Below are positions 25,708-34,083 of a stretch of DNA of 58,338 nucleotides, piece by piece. The stretch is from an uncultured bacterium (GTDB lineage Bacteria > Bacillota > Clostridia > Oscillospirales > CAG-272), in NCBI GenBank assembly GCA_949293405.1, contig CASFDI010000029.1:1-58338 (forward strand). The letters are read 5' to 3'. The position numbers were made by a program, and so were the translations under genes. Position 1 is the stretch's first letter, and each line of letters begins with the position of its first letter. The notes below the pieces were generated by a model. It was given only the letters and a program-made list of their open reading frames with translations. It searched no databases and was not told the DNA's origin.

Positions 25708-26604
25708 TCAGTCATCCACCATATTGAGAATCCGCGGCGGTGCTGACGGTACATGCAGGCCGTAAAAACCGGCGGCGTTTGTCCCCAGGAATTTTTCCTT
25801 ATCAGATTGCGCAATCTCCTTTGACTGCGCCACGAAATCCAGACTCATCCGGTAAGTGATAGCGGTCATGGTCCGGGGATAGTCGCTTCCCCACATCAGT
25901 TTGTCGAACGAGCATATTTCTCCCGCTTCGAGAATGGCGCGGACCGCGGAAGAATACGGATAAAACTCCCGGTGGAACAGCCAGGTAATTCCGCCGCTCT
26001 CCACATACACATTGGCAAAACGCGCCAGACGGATCTGACTGTGCCAGTGGGGACGGTTGACCATTCCGAAATGACCGATGGCAATCTTCAGGTCCGGAAA
26101 GGAGTGCGCCAGTTCGCCAAGACTGCCGGTCTGAATGTCTCCCGGCGCAAGGTCGATCGAAATGAATTTGCCGCACCGATGTGCCATTTCAAACACCCAG
26201 GCATGATGCGTCAGATCAGGGTCAGACAGGCGTCCGGCACAGATCTTGATCCCATGGAATGAATCCAGATAGGAAGGAGTCAGCCTTGTCCGACACGCTT
26301 CTCCTTCCTCGTACAGACAGGTGACGCGCATGCGCTCGGGATATTGAATGGCAGAAGCAGCCAGATAAGCATCCTGGTTACCGTCAATCTGTTCCTGTGT
26401 TACAACGCAAGCGTCAACCCCGGCATAATCCATATTGGAAAACAGCACTTCCGCCCTGTTGGAACCATCGGTCATGTAAGGGGGCATCATCTGCCGCACC
26501 TCATCTCCGAAGCGGCTCTTACCGTTTCCGACAGAATAGACCGGTTTTCCGTTTACCAGACCGTTCTGCCGGTCCCAAAGATGCACATGTGCGTCAATGA
26601 TCAT
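25708..26604 (-). CDS. Amidohydrolase-2 family (COG3618-like), probable sugar lactonase
   Basis: A 298-residue TIM-barrel metal hydrolase. The metal ligand motifs are DAHVHLWD at the N terminus, IAIGHFGM in the middle and MWGSDYPR near the C terminus. Members of this group include L-fucono-, L-rhamnono- and L-galactono-lactonases. It is the last gene of the five-gene operon, overlapping uxaA by 4 bases (ATGA). With an aldose dehydrogenase-like enzyme encoded first in the operon, hydrolysis of a sugar lactone is the most economical role. The substrate is inferred, not shown. Confidence 0.82.
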   Translation of the reverse strand: MIIDAHVHLWDRQNGLVNGKPVYSVGNGKSRFGDEVRQMMPPYMTDGSNRAEVLFSNMDYAGVDACVVTQEQIDGNQDAYLAASAIQYPERMRVTCLYEEGEACRTRLTPSYLDSFHGIKICAGRLSDPDLTHHAWVFEMAHRCGKFISIDLAPGDIQTGSLGELAHSFPDLKIAIGHFGMVNRPHWHSQIRLARFANVYVESGGITWLFHREFYPYSSAVRAILEAGEICSFDKLMWGSDYPRTMTAITYRMSLDFVAQSKEIAQSDKEKFLGTNAAGFYGLHVPSAPPRILNMVDD

Positions 26605-27989
26605 AGCGTTACACCGTCCTTGAAAATGGCAATTTCACGGAATCCGTTCCGTTCATTGCAGGTTTCTTCTCCCCCGGCAACACGACACACCAGCTCAAAA
26701 AGTCGGTCGGTCAGGTCCGCGCCCTCTGCGCAGGGACCGGCATCAAAGTCGATCCAGTGTGGCTTCTGTTGTGCCAGGCGGCTGTTGGAAGAAATTTTCA
26801 CGGTGGGGACCGGGGCGCCGAGCGGCGTACCGCGGCCTGTCGTGAACAGGATCAGATGACAGCCGGCAGCAGTCAGGTTGGTAACCGCTACCATATCGTT
26901 TCCGGGGCCGTTGAGAAGTGAAAGCCCGGGCAGGGTGACCCTGTCGCCATAATCCAGCACATCCACCACAGGCGCATGTCCGCCTTTCTGCGTACAGCCG
27001 AGAGACTTGTCTTCCAGCGTGGAAATACCGCCGGCTTTGTTTCCGGGAGAAGGATTTTCATAGATCTCCTGCCCGTGCCGGATAAAGTATTCCTTGAACC
27101 GGTTGACCATCCCGACCGCACGGTCAAACAACTCCCGGGTGCGGCAGCGGTTAAACAGAATGGTCTCAGCACCGAACATCTCCGGGACCTCGGTCAGTAC
27201 CGTACTGCCACCGCACGCGATCAGACGGTCGGAGAATCTACCTACCAACGGGTTTGCCGTAATACCCGACAAACCGTCGCTTCCCCCGCATTTCAGACCC
27301 ACCTTCAGCCTGGACAGAAAGACGGGGCGTCGTGTAAATTGCCCGGCATACCGATGCAACTGCTCCAGCACACGCTTTGCTTCTTCCATCTCGTCTGTGC
27401 AGTCCTGCACCGAAAGGAACCGGACGCGGTCAGAGTCCGTGTGGCCAAGCACCGCGCGCAGACGAGCAATGTTGTTGTTCTCACATCCCAGACCCAGTAC
27501 CAGTACACCGCCGGCATTCGGATGACGGATCAGTCCGGACAGAATCTGCTGCGTCACAGTCTGATCGTCACCCAGTTGTGAGCAGCCGTAGGGATGTACA
27601 AAAGCAAAACTTCCGGTCTGTTCGGCAAGTGTCCGTGCAATCTGGTTGACGCATCCCACGGTAGGAATAATCCATACATCATTGCGGATCCCGATTTCCC
27701 CGTCTGCACGCACGAATGCAGGAATGCGGAGCGTATCCGCATCCTCCGACCGGCTAATCTCACAAAAATCCGGCTCGTAGGTGTAGGTATGGATATCCTT
27801 CAGACGCGTGTGCAGATTATGTACATGCACCTGTTCGCCCACCCGGATATCCGCCGTGGCATAGCCAATCGGATATCCGTATTTGATCACATCCTGCCCG
27901 GCTTTAATATTGCGGATTGCATACTTATGGCCGTCATCCAGATGAACGCACACATTGTCGGCGGGATGAATGATCACGCTTTGATGCAT
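26601..27989 (-). CDS. uxaA: UxaA-family hydrolase, altronate dehydratase-like (full length)
   Basis: Iron-dependent dehydratase expected to turn D-altronate into 2-keto-3-deoxygluconate. The 462-residue protein has an N-terminal SAF domain (about 1-90: VCVHLDDGHKYAIRNIKAGQDVIKYGYPIG) and the UxaA catalytic region. Conserved stretches include RNDVWIIPTVGCVNQIA, GCSQLGDDQ, KCGGSDGLSGITANP, AVTNLTAAGCHLILFTTGRGTPLGAPVPTVKISSNS and DFDAGP. Related proteins act on galactarate or other aldonates, so exact substrate is open. It overlaps uxaB by 16 bases. Confidence 0.88.
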   Translation of the reverse strand: MHQSVIIHPADNVCVHLDDGHKYAIRNIKAGQDVIKYGYPIGYATADIRVGEQVHVHNLHTRLKDIHTYTYEPDFCEISRSEDADTLRIPAFVRADGEIGIRNDVWIIPTVGCVNQIARTLAEQTGSFAFVHPYGCSQLGDDQTVTQQILSGLIRHPNAGGVLVLGLGCENNNIARLRAVLGHTDSDRVRFLSVQDCTDEMEEAKRVLEQLHRYAGQFTRRPVFLSRLKVGLKCGGSDGLSGITANPLVGRFSDRLIACGGSTVLTEVPEMFGAETILFNRCRTRELFDRAVGMVNRFKEYFIRHGQEIYENPSPGNKAGGISTLEDKSLGCTQKGGHAPVVDVLDYGDRVTLPGLSLLNGPGNDMVAVTNLTAAGCHLILFTTGRGTPLGAPVPTVKISSNSRLAQQKPHWIDFDAGPCAEGADLTDRLFELVCRVAGGEETCNERNGFREIAIFKDGVTL

Positions 27990-29299
27990 GCCAGCGCTCC
28001 TCCGATGCCGCGTTCGGCAATCAGCTGTTCATAAGCGGACACATCACCGAGCAGCATAGTCAGATCACACCCCCACAGGTCTGCATTCGCCAGGATCTGC
28101 GCCGTGTCATGCTCCCGCAGAAAAGCCGCAACTTCCGGAACATCATTGACCGCGTCGGTACGGTAAAAGGCAATCAGCGCCGCCAGGGAGAAGGTCAGAT
28201 GCGGCGGATTTTTCCCGGTCATGTCCCGGTATGCAAGCAACGAAGGAAGCACACGTACACGGAATTTGCTGACCGAATTGAGTGCAATCGCAAGAAGTTT
28301 GTGATGAATGAAAGGATTGCGGAACCGTTCCAGCACATCCTTACCGAACTGAATATCGGTCTCGGAGTTGCCGAGTGTAGGGATAATTTCGTCAAACAGT
28401 GTCTTCGAAAGAAACTCATGCATAACCGGATCCTGCAGGCACTCAAGCACGGTAGTCAGTCCGTACAGATGACCGGCAAGCACCATGGAGGTATGGGCTC
28501 CGTTGAGAATACGCACCTTCCGTTTTTTATACGGTGTCACATCGTCGGTCCACACCACGTTGATGCCGGCATGCTGCAGCGGCAGTTCATGTTCAAAATT
28601 TCCCTGGATCACCCACAGATGGAAAATCTCGGCAGTATCCAGAAACGGGTCCGCATATCCGATCTGTTTTTCCAGCTCAGCTGCTTCTTCGGTCGGGTAT
28701 CCGGTCGTGATCCGGTCCACAAGGGTATTGGCAAAGGTGTTTTCACGCTGCACCCACTGCACAAACTCCTCGCCAAGATTCCACAGAGCCGCATACCGGA
28801 GAACGCATTCACGCAACTGGTCAGCATTGTTGTCAATCAACTCACACGGCAGAAACAGAAATCCGCCGAGCCCTGTCCGATACCGTTCATAAAGCAGACG
28901 CGTCACTTTCGCCGGAAAAGAAGCAGGAGGGGCATCGTCAAAACGATCGGCATCCGAATAGGCGATTCCCGCTTCAGTGGTATTGGACACAACGACCCTG
29001 CAATCCGGATTGTGCGCCAGAGCCAGAAAAGCGGAAAAATCCGCATACGGATTCACGCAGCGCGAAATGGAATGCACCTCGGTGCGCTCGCACACTTCCT
29101 TGCCGTTGCTGATACCGCGCAAGAAAAGGTTGTAACGGCATCCCACACGATTCAGTTCATCGCACCGTCCCTTTTCAATGGGCTGAACAACAACAATTTT
29201 ACCGTCATAAACTCCGGCAGTATGCATTTTCTGTACAAAGTAATCCACAAAACCGCGCAGAAATACGCCCTCACCGAACTGAATGATCGTTTCCTTCAA
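27974..29299 (-). CDS. uxaB: Tagaturonate reductase (altronate oxidoreductase) UxaB-like, TTG start
   Basis: NAD-dependent member of the mannitol dehydrogenase family, expected to reduce D-tagaturonate to D-altronate. From LKETIIQFGEGVFLRGFVDYFVQKM, the N terminus matches the UxaB nucleotide-binding region; VVVSNTTEAGIAY, LPCELIDNNA and RKVRILNGAHTSM are typical. AAAGGAG lies 9 bases before TTG 29299. The ATG at 29338 would lie inside the previous gene with no ribosome site, so TTG is chosen (441 residues). No uxaC isomerase is present here, which argues against a plain galacturonate operon. Confidence 0.86.
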   Translation of the reverse strand: MKETIIQFGEGVFLRGFVDYFVQKMHTAGVYDGKIVVVQPIEKGRCDELNRVGCRYNLFLRGISNGKEVCERTEVHSISRCVNPYADFSAFLALAHNPDCRVVVSNTTEAGIAYSDADRFDDAPPASFPAKVTRLLYERYRTGLGGFLFLPCELIDNNADQLRECVLRYAALWNLGEEFVQWVQRENTFANTLVDRITTGYPTEEAAELEKQIGYADPFLDTAEIFHLWVIQGNFEHELPLQHAGINVVWTDDVTPYKKRKVRILNGAHTSMVLAGHLYGLTTVLECLQDPVMHEFLSKTLFDEIIPTLGNSETDIQFGKDVLERFRNPFIHHKLLAIALNSVSKFRVRVLPSLLAYRDMTGKNPPHLTFSLAALIAFYRTDAVNDVPEVAAFLREHDTAQILANADLWGCDLTMLLGDVSAYEQLIAERGIGGALACIKA

Positions 29300-29328
29300 A
29301 ATATGTATCTCCTTTGCCTTAAAAATGT

Positions 29329-30354
29329 TTATGTACAATCGGTCATATCAATCAGTACTTTGGCCAGAGTACCGTCATTGTGTGCAAGCGCCTCAAAGGC
29401 TTCTGCCGCACGACTCATCGGGTAAACTGAACTGACAATCTGCATTACATCGATTTGACCGGCAGACACCATACCGATCACCTGCTCGAAATCCGAAGTC
29501 AAAGCATTACGGCTGCCGAAGACACGCAGTTCCTTTTTGAGCAGGATGGAGTGGTTGAAAGTAGTTTCGCGCTTGCCGTTTCCGATCAGGACGATCTGCC
29601 CTGCAAAACAGGCCTGTTCAATGCAGTCCAGGAATGTGGCGGGTTGACCGCACGCTTCCACACAAAGGTCGAAGCCGTTTCCGTCGGTAAAATCAAAAGC
29701 GGCACCTTTCAGTTCCTCCTCCCTGATATTCACAACCCGCAGGGCGCCGAGTTTCTTTGCAAGTTCAAGCCGGGCCGCAAGCATATCACTCACGCATACC
29801 CGGGCCCCCTTCTGCCGCGCTGCAATCAGGGCAAAGAGCCCGATCGGTCCCGCGCCGGTAATCAGCACCCGGTCACCAGGTCTGATATCAGCATGTGACA
29901 ATGCATGATAACTGATACAGAAGGGCTCGATCAGGGCAAGTTGCTTAGCATCCAGACCGCTCCCCGGAATCAGACGCTCCACAGGCATGCTTACATATTC
30001 ACAGAACGAACCGTCACGCTGAACACCCATGGTGCGGTTGTCGGTGCAGCAGTTGACGAATCCGCGCCTGCAGGCATAGCAATGCCCGCAATTGAAGTAC
30101 GGATTGGCAGTTACCAAATCGCCAGGTTTAATCTGCTTGGAATTTTCTCCTATTTTTACAACTTCTGCACTGAACTCGTGCCCGGGAATACGCGGATAAG
30201 TCGTAAACGGCTGATTACCCGTATAACTGGCAACATCCGCACCGCAAATACCGCAGTACCGGATCCGCAACAGGGCTTCCCCAGGGGCGGGTACAGGATC
30301 CTGCAGATCCACCGTCCCGATGTGATAAGGTTCACTCAGACAGATTGCTTTCAT
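29329..30354 (-). CDS. Zinc-dependent alcohol dehydrogenase, L-galactonate/sugar-acid 5-dehydrogenase-like
   Basis: A 341-residue medium-chain dehydrogenase. The catalytic zinc motif is YCGICGADVASYTG with GHEFSAEV; the structural zinc has four Cys in CGHCYACRRGFVNCC. The coenzyme fold is GAGPIGLFALIAA. ATG 30354 is behind AAAGGAG; upstream codons to 30381 are extra. Between an aldose dehydrogenase-like gene and uxaB-uxaA, it fits the LgoD-type role (L-galactonate to D-tagaturonate), but polyol or threonine dehydrogenases look alike. Confidence 0.82.
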   Translation of the reverse strand: MKAICLSEPYHIGTVDLQDPVPAPGEALLRIRYCGICGADVASYTGNQPFTTYPRIPGHEFSAEVVKIGENSKQIKPGDLVTANPYFNCGHCYACRRGFVNCCTDNRTMGVQRDGSFCEYVSMPVERLIPGSGLDAKQLALIEPFCISYHALSHADIRPGDRVLITGAGPIGLFALIAARQKGARVCVSDMLAARLELAKKLGALRVVNIREEELKGAAFDFTDGNGFDLCVEACGQPATFLDCIEQACFAGQIVLIGNGKRETTFNHSILLKKELRVFGSRNALTSDFEQVIGMVSAGQIDVMQIVSSVYPMSRAAEAFEALAHNDGTLAKVLIDMTDCT

Positions 30355-30377
30355 TTTATACTCCTTTTCCGGTTTTG

Positions 30378-31583
30378 TCAACGGTTAAAATCAAGATATT
30401 CCGGATTCCACGCCACGGCAGTTTTCAGAGGCGCCGATTTGCTGTAGATCAGACGGTTATAAGAATCAATCGGGTCGGCTGTGAAAACATCCTTATCGAT
30501 CAATTCCACAATACGGTCGTACCGGCTCTCGGCAAGCATCCGGATAGCCTGTTCCATATGATCCTGCCGGAAATTGATCGATCCGAAAATCAGATGATTC
30601 TGGAATCCGAACGGCATCGTGTCAAATGAAATACGCGGCCCCAACGAAAAACTGTTATAAATCCCATTGCACCCCAGTACCCGGTGTTGCAGTGCAATCC
30701 GGTGCTCGACCTCACTGCCGCTGACCCCGATAAATACGGTTGCCCGTCCGCCGAGTTCCCGAACAACTGCATTTGCCAGATCTTCCTCACGTTCAAAAGT
30801 GTTCTGCACATAGGACGCGCCGGTTACAGACTGCGCGAAGGTCACTTTTTCACTCAGAGGAGCGCTTCTCGCCACATAGACCATGCGGGCTTGAGGATAC
30901 TTTCGATGAATCAGATCGCCGATGAACATGCCCGTGGTCCCCAGACCGAAAATACAGACCCGGTCAAAGAGGTGCTCCCGTGCGAATCTGCGGGCGCTCT
31001 CCTCATCGCACCCGCGGTGCGCCATCTCAACCCGGAAATTCTGTGCTGCCCCCAGATCCTCCATGCGCTCCAGTTGAAAAATCATACAGGCGAACGGGTC
31101 AGCGAACACCATTTTCTTGGCAAACGACAGTGCGAGTTTACCATCCTTAACATATCCGTCCGGAATCCGGAGCAGCATGTCGGAATTATAATAATTGCAG
31201 TCACTGAAGAGACCGTCCGCCTGATCACACCCGTACTCAAAGTAAGTCTCATCATCCGTGAAGCGCGTAGGATCACAGCTGTCTCCTCCGCGGATCAGCA
31301 CAATGGCGAACCGGTTCTGCCCGGGAACCCAAACAACGCCTTCATGGCCGTTGATTAACCGATCCGTCCCTGCCGGGAATTTTGCGTCCAATTCACCGCG
31401 CATTCCCATGTGCATCAGTTCAAAGTCGGTACCGCAGAACCCTACCAATACACTCTGTGCAAGGACGCCTTCCTTTTTTTCCTCCCCGCGTAAACGCTGC
31501 CGCGGCGGGTTGATCAGTTCGATGTCTCCGTACACCAGCGGCTGTGTGGCGCTGTTGCGGAAGTAAGTTGCCTTGACCTTCAT
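30378..31583 (-). CDS. Medium-chain dehydrogenase, aldose (glucose dehydrogenase-like) type
   Basis: A 401-residue dehydrogenase. VGFCGTDFELMHMG, INGHEGVVWV and DCNYYNSDMLLRIPDGYV follow the pattern of glucose/galactose 1-dehydrogenases of the MDR family. The coenzyme-binding motif is IFGLGTTGMFIGDLI. The structural zinc Cys cluster is not evident; the region GGDSCDPTRF-TYFEYGCDQADG replaces it. As first gene of the operon it would oxidise an aldose at C1 to a lactone. Its promoter carries a LacI-type operator. It is followed 23 bases later by the next dehydrogenase gene. Confidence 0.75.
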   Translation of the reverse strand: MKVKATYFRNSATQPLVYGDIELINPPRQRLRGEEKKEGVLAQSVLVGFCGTDFELMHMGMRGELDAKFPAGTDRLINGHEGVVWVPGQNRFAIVLIRGGDSCDPTRFTDDETYFEYGCDQADGLFSDCNYYNSDMLLRIPDGYVKDGKLALSFAKKMVFADPFACMIFQLERMEDLGAAQNFRVEMAHRGCDEESARRFAREHLFDRVCIFGLGTTGMFIGDLIHRKYPQARMVYVARSAPLSEKVTFAQSVTGASYVQNTFEREEDLANAVVRELGGRATVFIGVSGSEVEHRIALQHRVLGCNGIYNSFSLGPRISFDTMPFGFQNHLIFGSINFRQDHMEQAIRMLAESRYDRIVELIDKDVFTADPIDSYNRLIYSKSAPLKTAVAWNPEYLDFNR

Positions 31584-31603
31584 TGCAATCCCCCTGTCAA
31601 TTA

Positions 31604-31622
31604 TTTTGAAACGATTCCAAAA
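31604..31622. promoter_or_regulatory. LacI-family-type operator at the sugar-acid operon promoter
   Basis: TTTTGAAACGATTCCAAAA is a near palindrome centred on CG (minus strand core TTGGAATCGTTTCAA). It begins 3 bases downstream of the -10 box, where a bound repressor or CcpA would block transcription. It differs from the strict catabolite-response element at its 3' half. No LacI-type gene is in the window. Confidence 0.6.
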
Positions 31623-31625
31623 TGT

Positions 31626-31654
31626 ATTCTACTACAAGCGAGCCAAAAAGTCAA
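31626..31654 (-). promoter_or_regulatory. Promoter of the sugar-acid operon
   Basis: On the minus strand TTGACT (31649-31654), 17-base spacer, TAGAAT (31626-31631). A GCCCC/GGGGC inverted repeat (31654-31670) abuts the -35 box. Confidence 0.8.
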
Positions 31655-31686
31655 GCCCCTGCGGGGCTTACAGCGAAAACTTTTTC

Positions 31687-31715
31687 TTTACATCCCCCCG
31701 GTACAGGTGTATAAT
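31687..31715 (+). promoter_or_regulatory. Promoter of azlCD
   Basis: TTTACA (31687-31692), 17-base spacer, TATAAT (31710-31715); divergent from the sugar-acid operon promoter. Confidence 0.82.
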
Positions 31716-31742
31716 ATTGTCGATTCAGAAATAAGGTCGGTA

Positions 31743-32489
31743 ATGATGAAACAGTCTCAATCTTTCTACTACGATCTGCGCCGTGCCGCGTTCCGCCGCG
31801 GACTGCGCGACGGCATCCCCATCGGACTCGGTTATCTGGCCGTTTCTTTCACACTGGGCATTGCAGCACAGAAAACCGGCATTCCGCCACTCGGCGGCGC
31901 GCTCATGTCCTTCCTGATGCATGCATCGGCTGGACAGTTCGCCGCACTGACCGTGATGGCAGCCGGTTCCGGATATCTTGAAATGGCCTTTACGGAACTG
32001 GTGGTCAATCTGCGCTATGTTCTGATGTCCTGCTCACTTTCCCAGAAAATTGACAATCGGTATTCGTTCGGACATCGATTCCTGATGGGGCATTATATTA
32101 CCGATGAACTTTTCGGCATCGCGTGCGCCTGTCCGGGCAAGGTCAGTCCGTACTATTACTACGGTGCGGTCGTTGTAGCATCCCCGGGATGGATTCTCGG
32201 CACTTTCGCCGGTGCGGCTGTGGGCAATATTTTACCGCCCATTGCAGTGAATGCCCTCAACATATCGCTCTACGGCATGTTCCTGGCTGCGGTCATTCCT
32301 CCGGCGCGCAAGAGCCGGGTGATTGCCCTCTTGGTACTGCTGTCCATGCTCTCCTCCCTGCTGTTCAGCATTATTCCGGGACTGAAAGAGCTGTCATCCG
32401 GTTTTCAGGTCATTATTCTGACGCTGCTGCTTGCGGGGATCTTCGCCTTTGTCGCACCGGTCAGAGAGGAGGCGCCGCATGACGACTGA
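31743..32489 (+). CDS. azlC: AzlC family branched-chain amino acid exporter, large subunit
   Basis: With AzlD it exports branched-chain amino acids or analogues. The 248-residue membrane protein has the AzlC start FRRGLRDGIPIGLGYLAVSFTLGI, then SFLMHASAGQFAALTVM and NLRYVLMSCSL, with about seven hydrophobic segments. Two adjacent ATG codons (31743, 31746) lie behind AAGGTCGG. The end overlaps azlD by 11 bases. Confidence 0.92.
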   Translation: MMKQSQSFYYDLRRAAFRRGLRDGIPIGLGYLAVSFTLGIAAQKTGIPPLGGALMSFLMHASAGQFAALTVMAAGSGYLEMAFTELVVNLRYVLMSCSLSQKIDNRYSFGHRFLMGHYITDELFGIACACPGKVSPYYYYGAVVVASPGWILGTFAGAAVGNILPPIAVNALNISLYGMFLAAVIPPARKSRVIALLVLLSMLSSLLFSIIPGLKELSSGFQVIILTLLLAGIFAFVAPVREEAPHDD

Positions 32490-32793
32490 AACCGTACTGT
32501 ATATGCTGACCGGCGCCGCCGTGATCTATCTCTTGCGCGCACTTCCGCTTACCCTGCTGCGCAAACCCATCCGCAACCGTTATATCCGTTCTTTCCTCTA
32601 TTATGTTCCGTACGCAACCCTCTCGGTCATGACATTTCCGGCGGTCCTTGGCGCTACCGGTTCGGTCATTTCCGCGACGGCAGGATTTGCGGTAGCGCTT
32701 CTTATTTCCTGGTTTGACGGTAATCTCTTCAGGGTTGCGGCAGGCGCCTGCTTTACCGTTCTGGGAGTGGAAATAATTTTACAATTGCTCTGA
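32479..32793 (+). CDS. azlD: AzlD family transporter small subunit
   Basis: A 104-residue membrane protein with four hydrophobic segments and the conserved IYLLRALPLTLLRKPIRNRYIRSFLYYVPYA. Partner of AzlC, with which it overlaps. ATG 32479 is behind GAGAGGAGG; the longer frame from 32431 is not needed. Confidence 0.9.
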   Translation: MTTETVLYMLTGAAVIYLLRALPLTLLRKPIRNRYIRSFLYYVPYATLSVMTFPAVLGATGSVISATAGFAVALLISWFDGNLFRVAAGACFTVLGVEIILQLL

Positions 32794-32802
32794 GGCGCCT
32801 CC

Positions 32803-32832
32803 TTGATTTTGCGGCGTGGAATGTGTTATAAT
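32803..32832 (+). promoter_or_regulatory. Promoter of the flavodiiron protein gene
   Basis: TTGATT (32803-32808), 18-base spacer, TATAAT (32827-32832), starting 9 bases after azlD. Confidence 0.72.
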
Positions 32833-32864
32833 TTGAATGAATCAGATTGATGAAGGAGTATACG

Positions 32865-34061
32865 ATGTATTGCTACAGAAGTATCGCCGAGGACTTGTTC
32901 TGGATCGGCGGAAATGACAGACGTCTTTGTTGTTTTGAAGCCACCTACCCCGTCCCGCAGGGAGTTTCCTACAATGCATATCTGCTGAAAGATGATAAAA
33001 CCGTCGTGTTTGATACGGTTGACCAGAAGGTGGGACGGACCTATTTCGCCAATCTTGCACACCTGCTGGAGGGACGCTGCCCGGATTATCTGATCGTACA
33101 GCATATGGAACCCGATCATTCCGCACAGATTGCAGACTTCCTGCGTCTGTACCCGCAGACCACTGTAGTCTGCAATCAAAAAACAAAAACCATGCTGCAG
33201 CGCTTCTTCCCGGAATTGACCGGAATCAATACCCTGATTGTATCCGAAGGAACGGTCCTGGAAACCGGGCATCACAGCCTCTCATTTCTCATGGCTCCCA
33301 TGGTGCACTGGCCGGAAGTAATGATGACTTTCGACAGCAGCACCGGTACACTCTTTTCTGCTGATGCATTCGGCACCTTCGGCGCGCTCAACGGCGCCCT
33401 GTTTGCGGATGAAGTGGATTTTCCTCACGAATATCTGCCCGAAGCCAGAAGGTACTATACCAACATCGTCGGCAAATACGGCGTACCGGTCACTGCGGTG
33501 CTGAAGAAAGCAGGCGCACTCGGGATCCGGATGATCTGTCCGTTGCACGGATTTGTCTGGCGTGAAAATATTGACTGGTATATTGAAAAATACACCCGCT
33601 GGAGCAGTTATACTCCCGAAGAAACCGGCGTCCTGATCGCTTACGCATCGGTTTACGGCAATACCGAGCGCGCCGCAGAATATCTGGCTTGCAGACTGCG
33701 CGAAGGAGGCATGCAGGTTGTCATGTACGACACATCGGTTACCCACCCGTCCTACATTTTGGCACAGGCATTCCGCTTCAGTCATGCTGTTTTCGCTGCT
33801 CCCACTTATAACGGCGGCGTATTTGTGACCATGGAAACGCTGCTGCATGATCTTGCCGCACACGGCTATACCAACCGTACCGTTGCCATCATCGAAAACG
33901 GCAGTTGGGCCCCCGCCGCAGCAAAGGAAATGAAGAATCTGCTTGCAGGATGTAAAAACCTGAAGATGCTTGAACCTGCCGTAACAGTTCCGTCCGCCGC
34001 ATCAGAACAGACGCGGACACAGCTTGAAGAACTGGCGCAAGCCCTGATTGCCGCAAAATAA
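32865..34061 (+). CDS. A-type flavodiiron protein (oxygen/NO reductase)
   Basis: Reduces O2 to water or NO to N2O in the cytoplasm of anaerobes. The N-terminal metallo-beta-lactamase-like domain has the diiron ligands H80-x-E82-x-D84-H85 (HMEPDH), a further His in MVHWPE, Asp in FSADAFG and His in CPLHG. The C-terminal flavodoxin domain binds FMN (AYASVYGNTERAAEYLA; APTYNGGVFVTMETLL). At 398 residues it has no rubredoxin extension, so an external electron donor is needed. AAGGAG lies 6 bases before ATG 32865. Confidence 0.93.
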   Translation: MYCYRSIAEDLFWIGGNDRRLCCFEATYPVPQGVSYNAYLLKDDKTVVFDTVDQKVGRTYFANLAHLLEGRCPDYLIVQHMEPDHSAQIADFLRLYPQTTVVCNQKTKTMLQRFFPELTGINTLIVSEGTVLETGHHSLSFLMAPMVHWPEVMMTFDSSTGTLFSADAFGTFGALNGALFADEVDFPHEYLPEARRYYTNIVGKYGVPVTAVLKKAGALGIRMICPLHGFVWRENIDWYIEKYTRWSSYTPEETGVLIAYASVYGNTERAAEYLACRLREGGMQVVMYDTSVTHPSYILAQAFRFSHAVFAAPTYNGGVFVTMETLLHDLAAHGYTNRTVAIIENGSWAPAAAKEMKNLLAGCKNLKMLEPAVTVPSAASEQTRTQLEELAQALIAAK

Positions 34062-34083
34062 CACCCCTGGAAAGGAGTACCGT

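Noticed and set aside
30378..31583. Galacturonate (hexuronate) operon as the plain reading of uxaA/uxaB
   Set aside because: The isomerase uxaC and the kinase/aldolase are absent, while two extra dehydrogenases and a lactonase-like enzyme are present, so the L-galactose-type route fits better.
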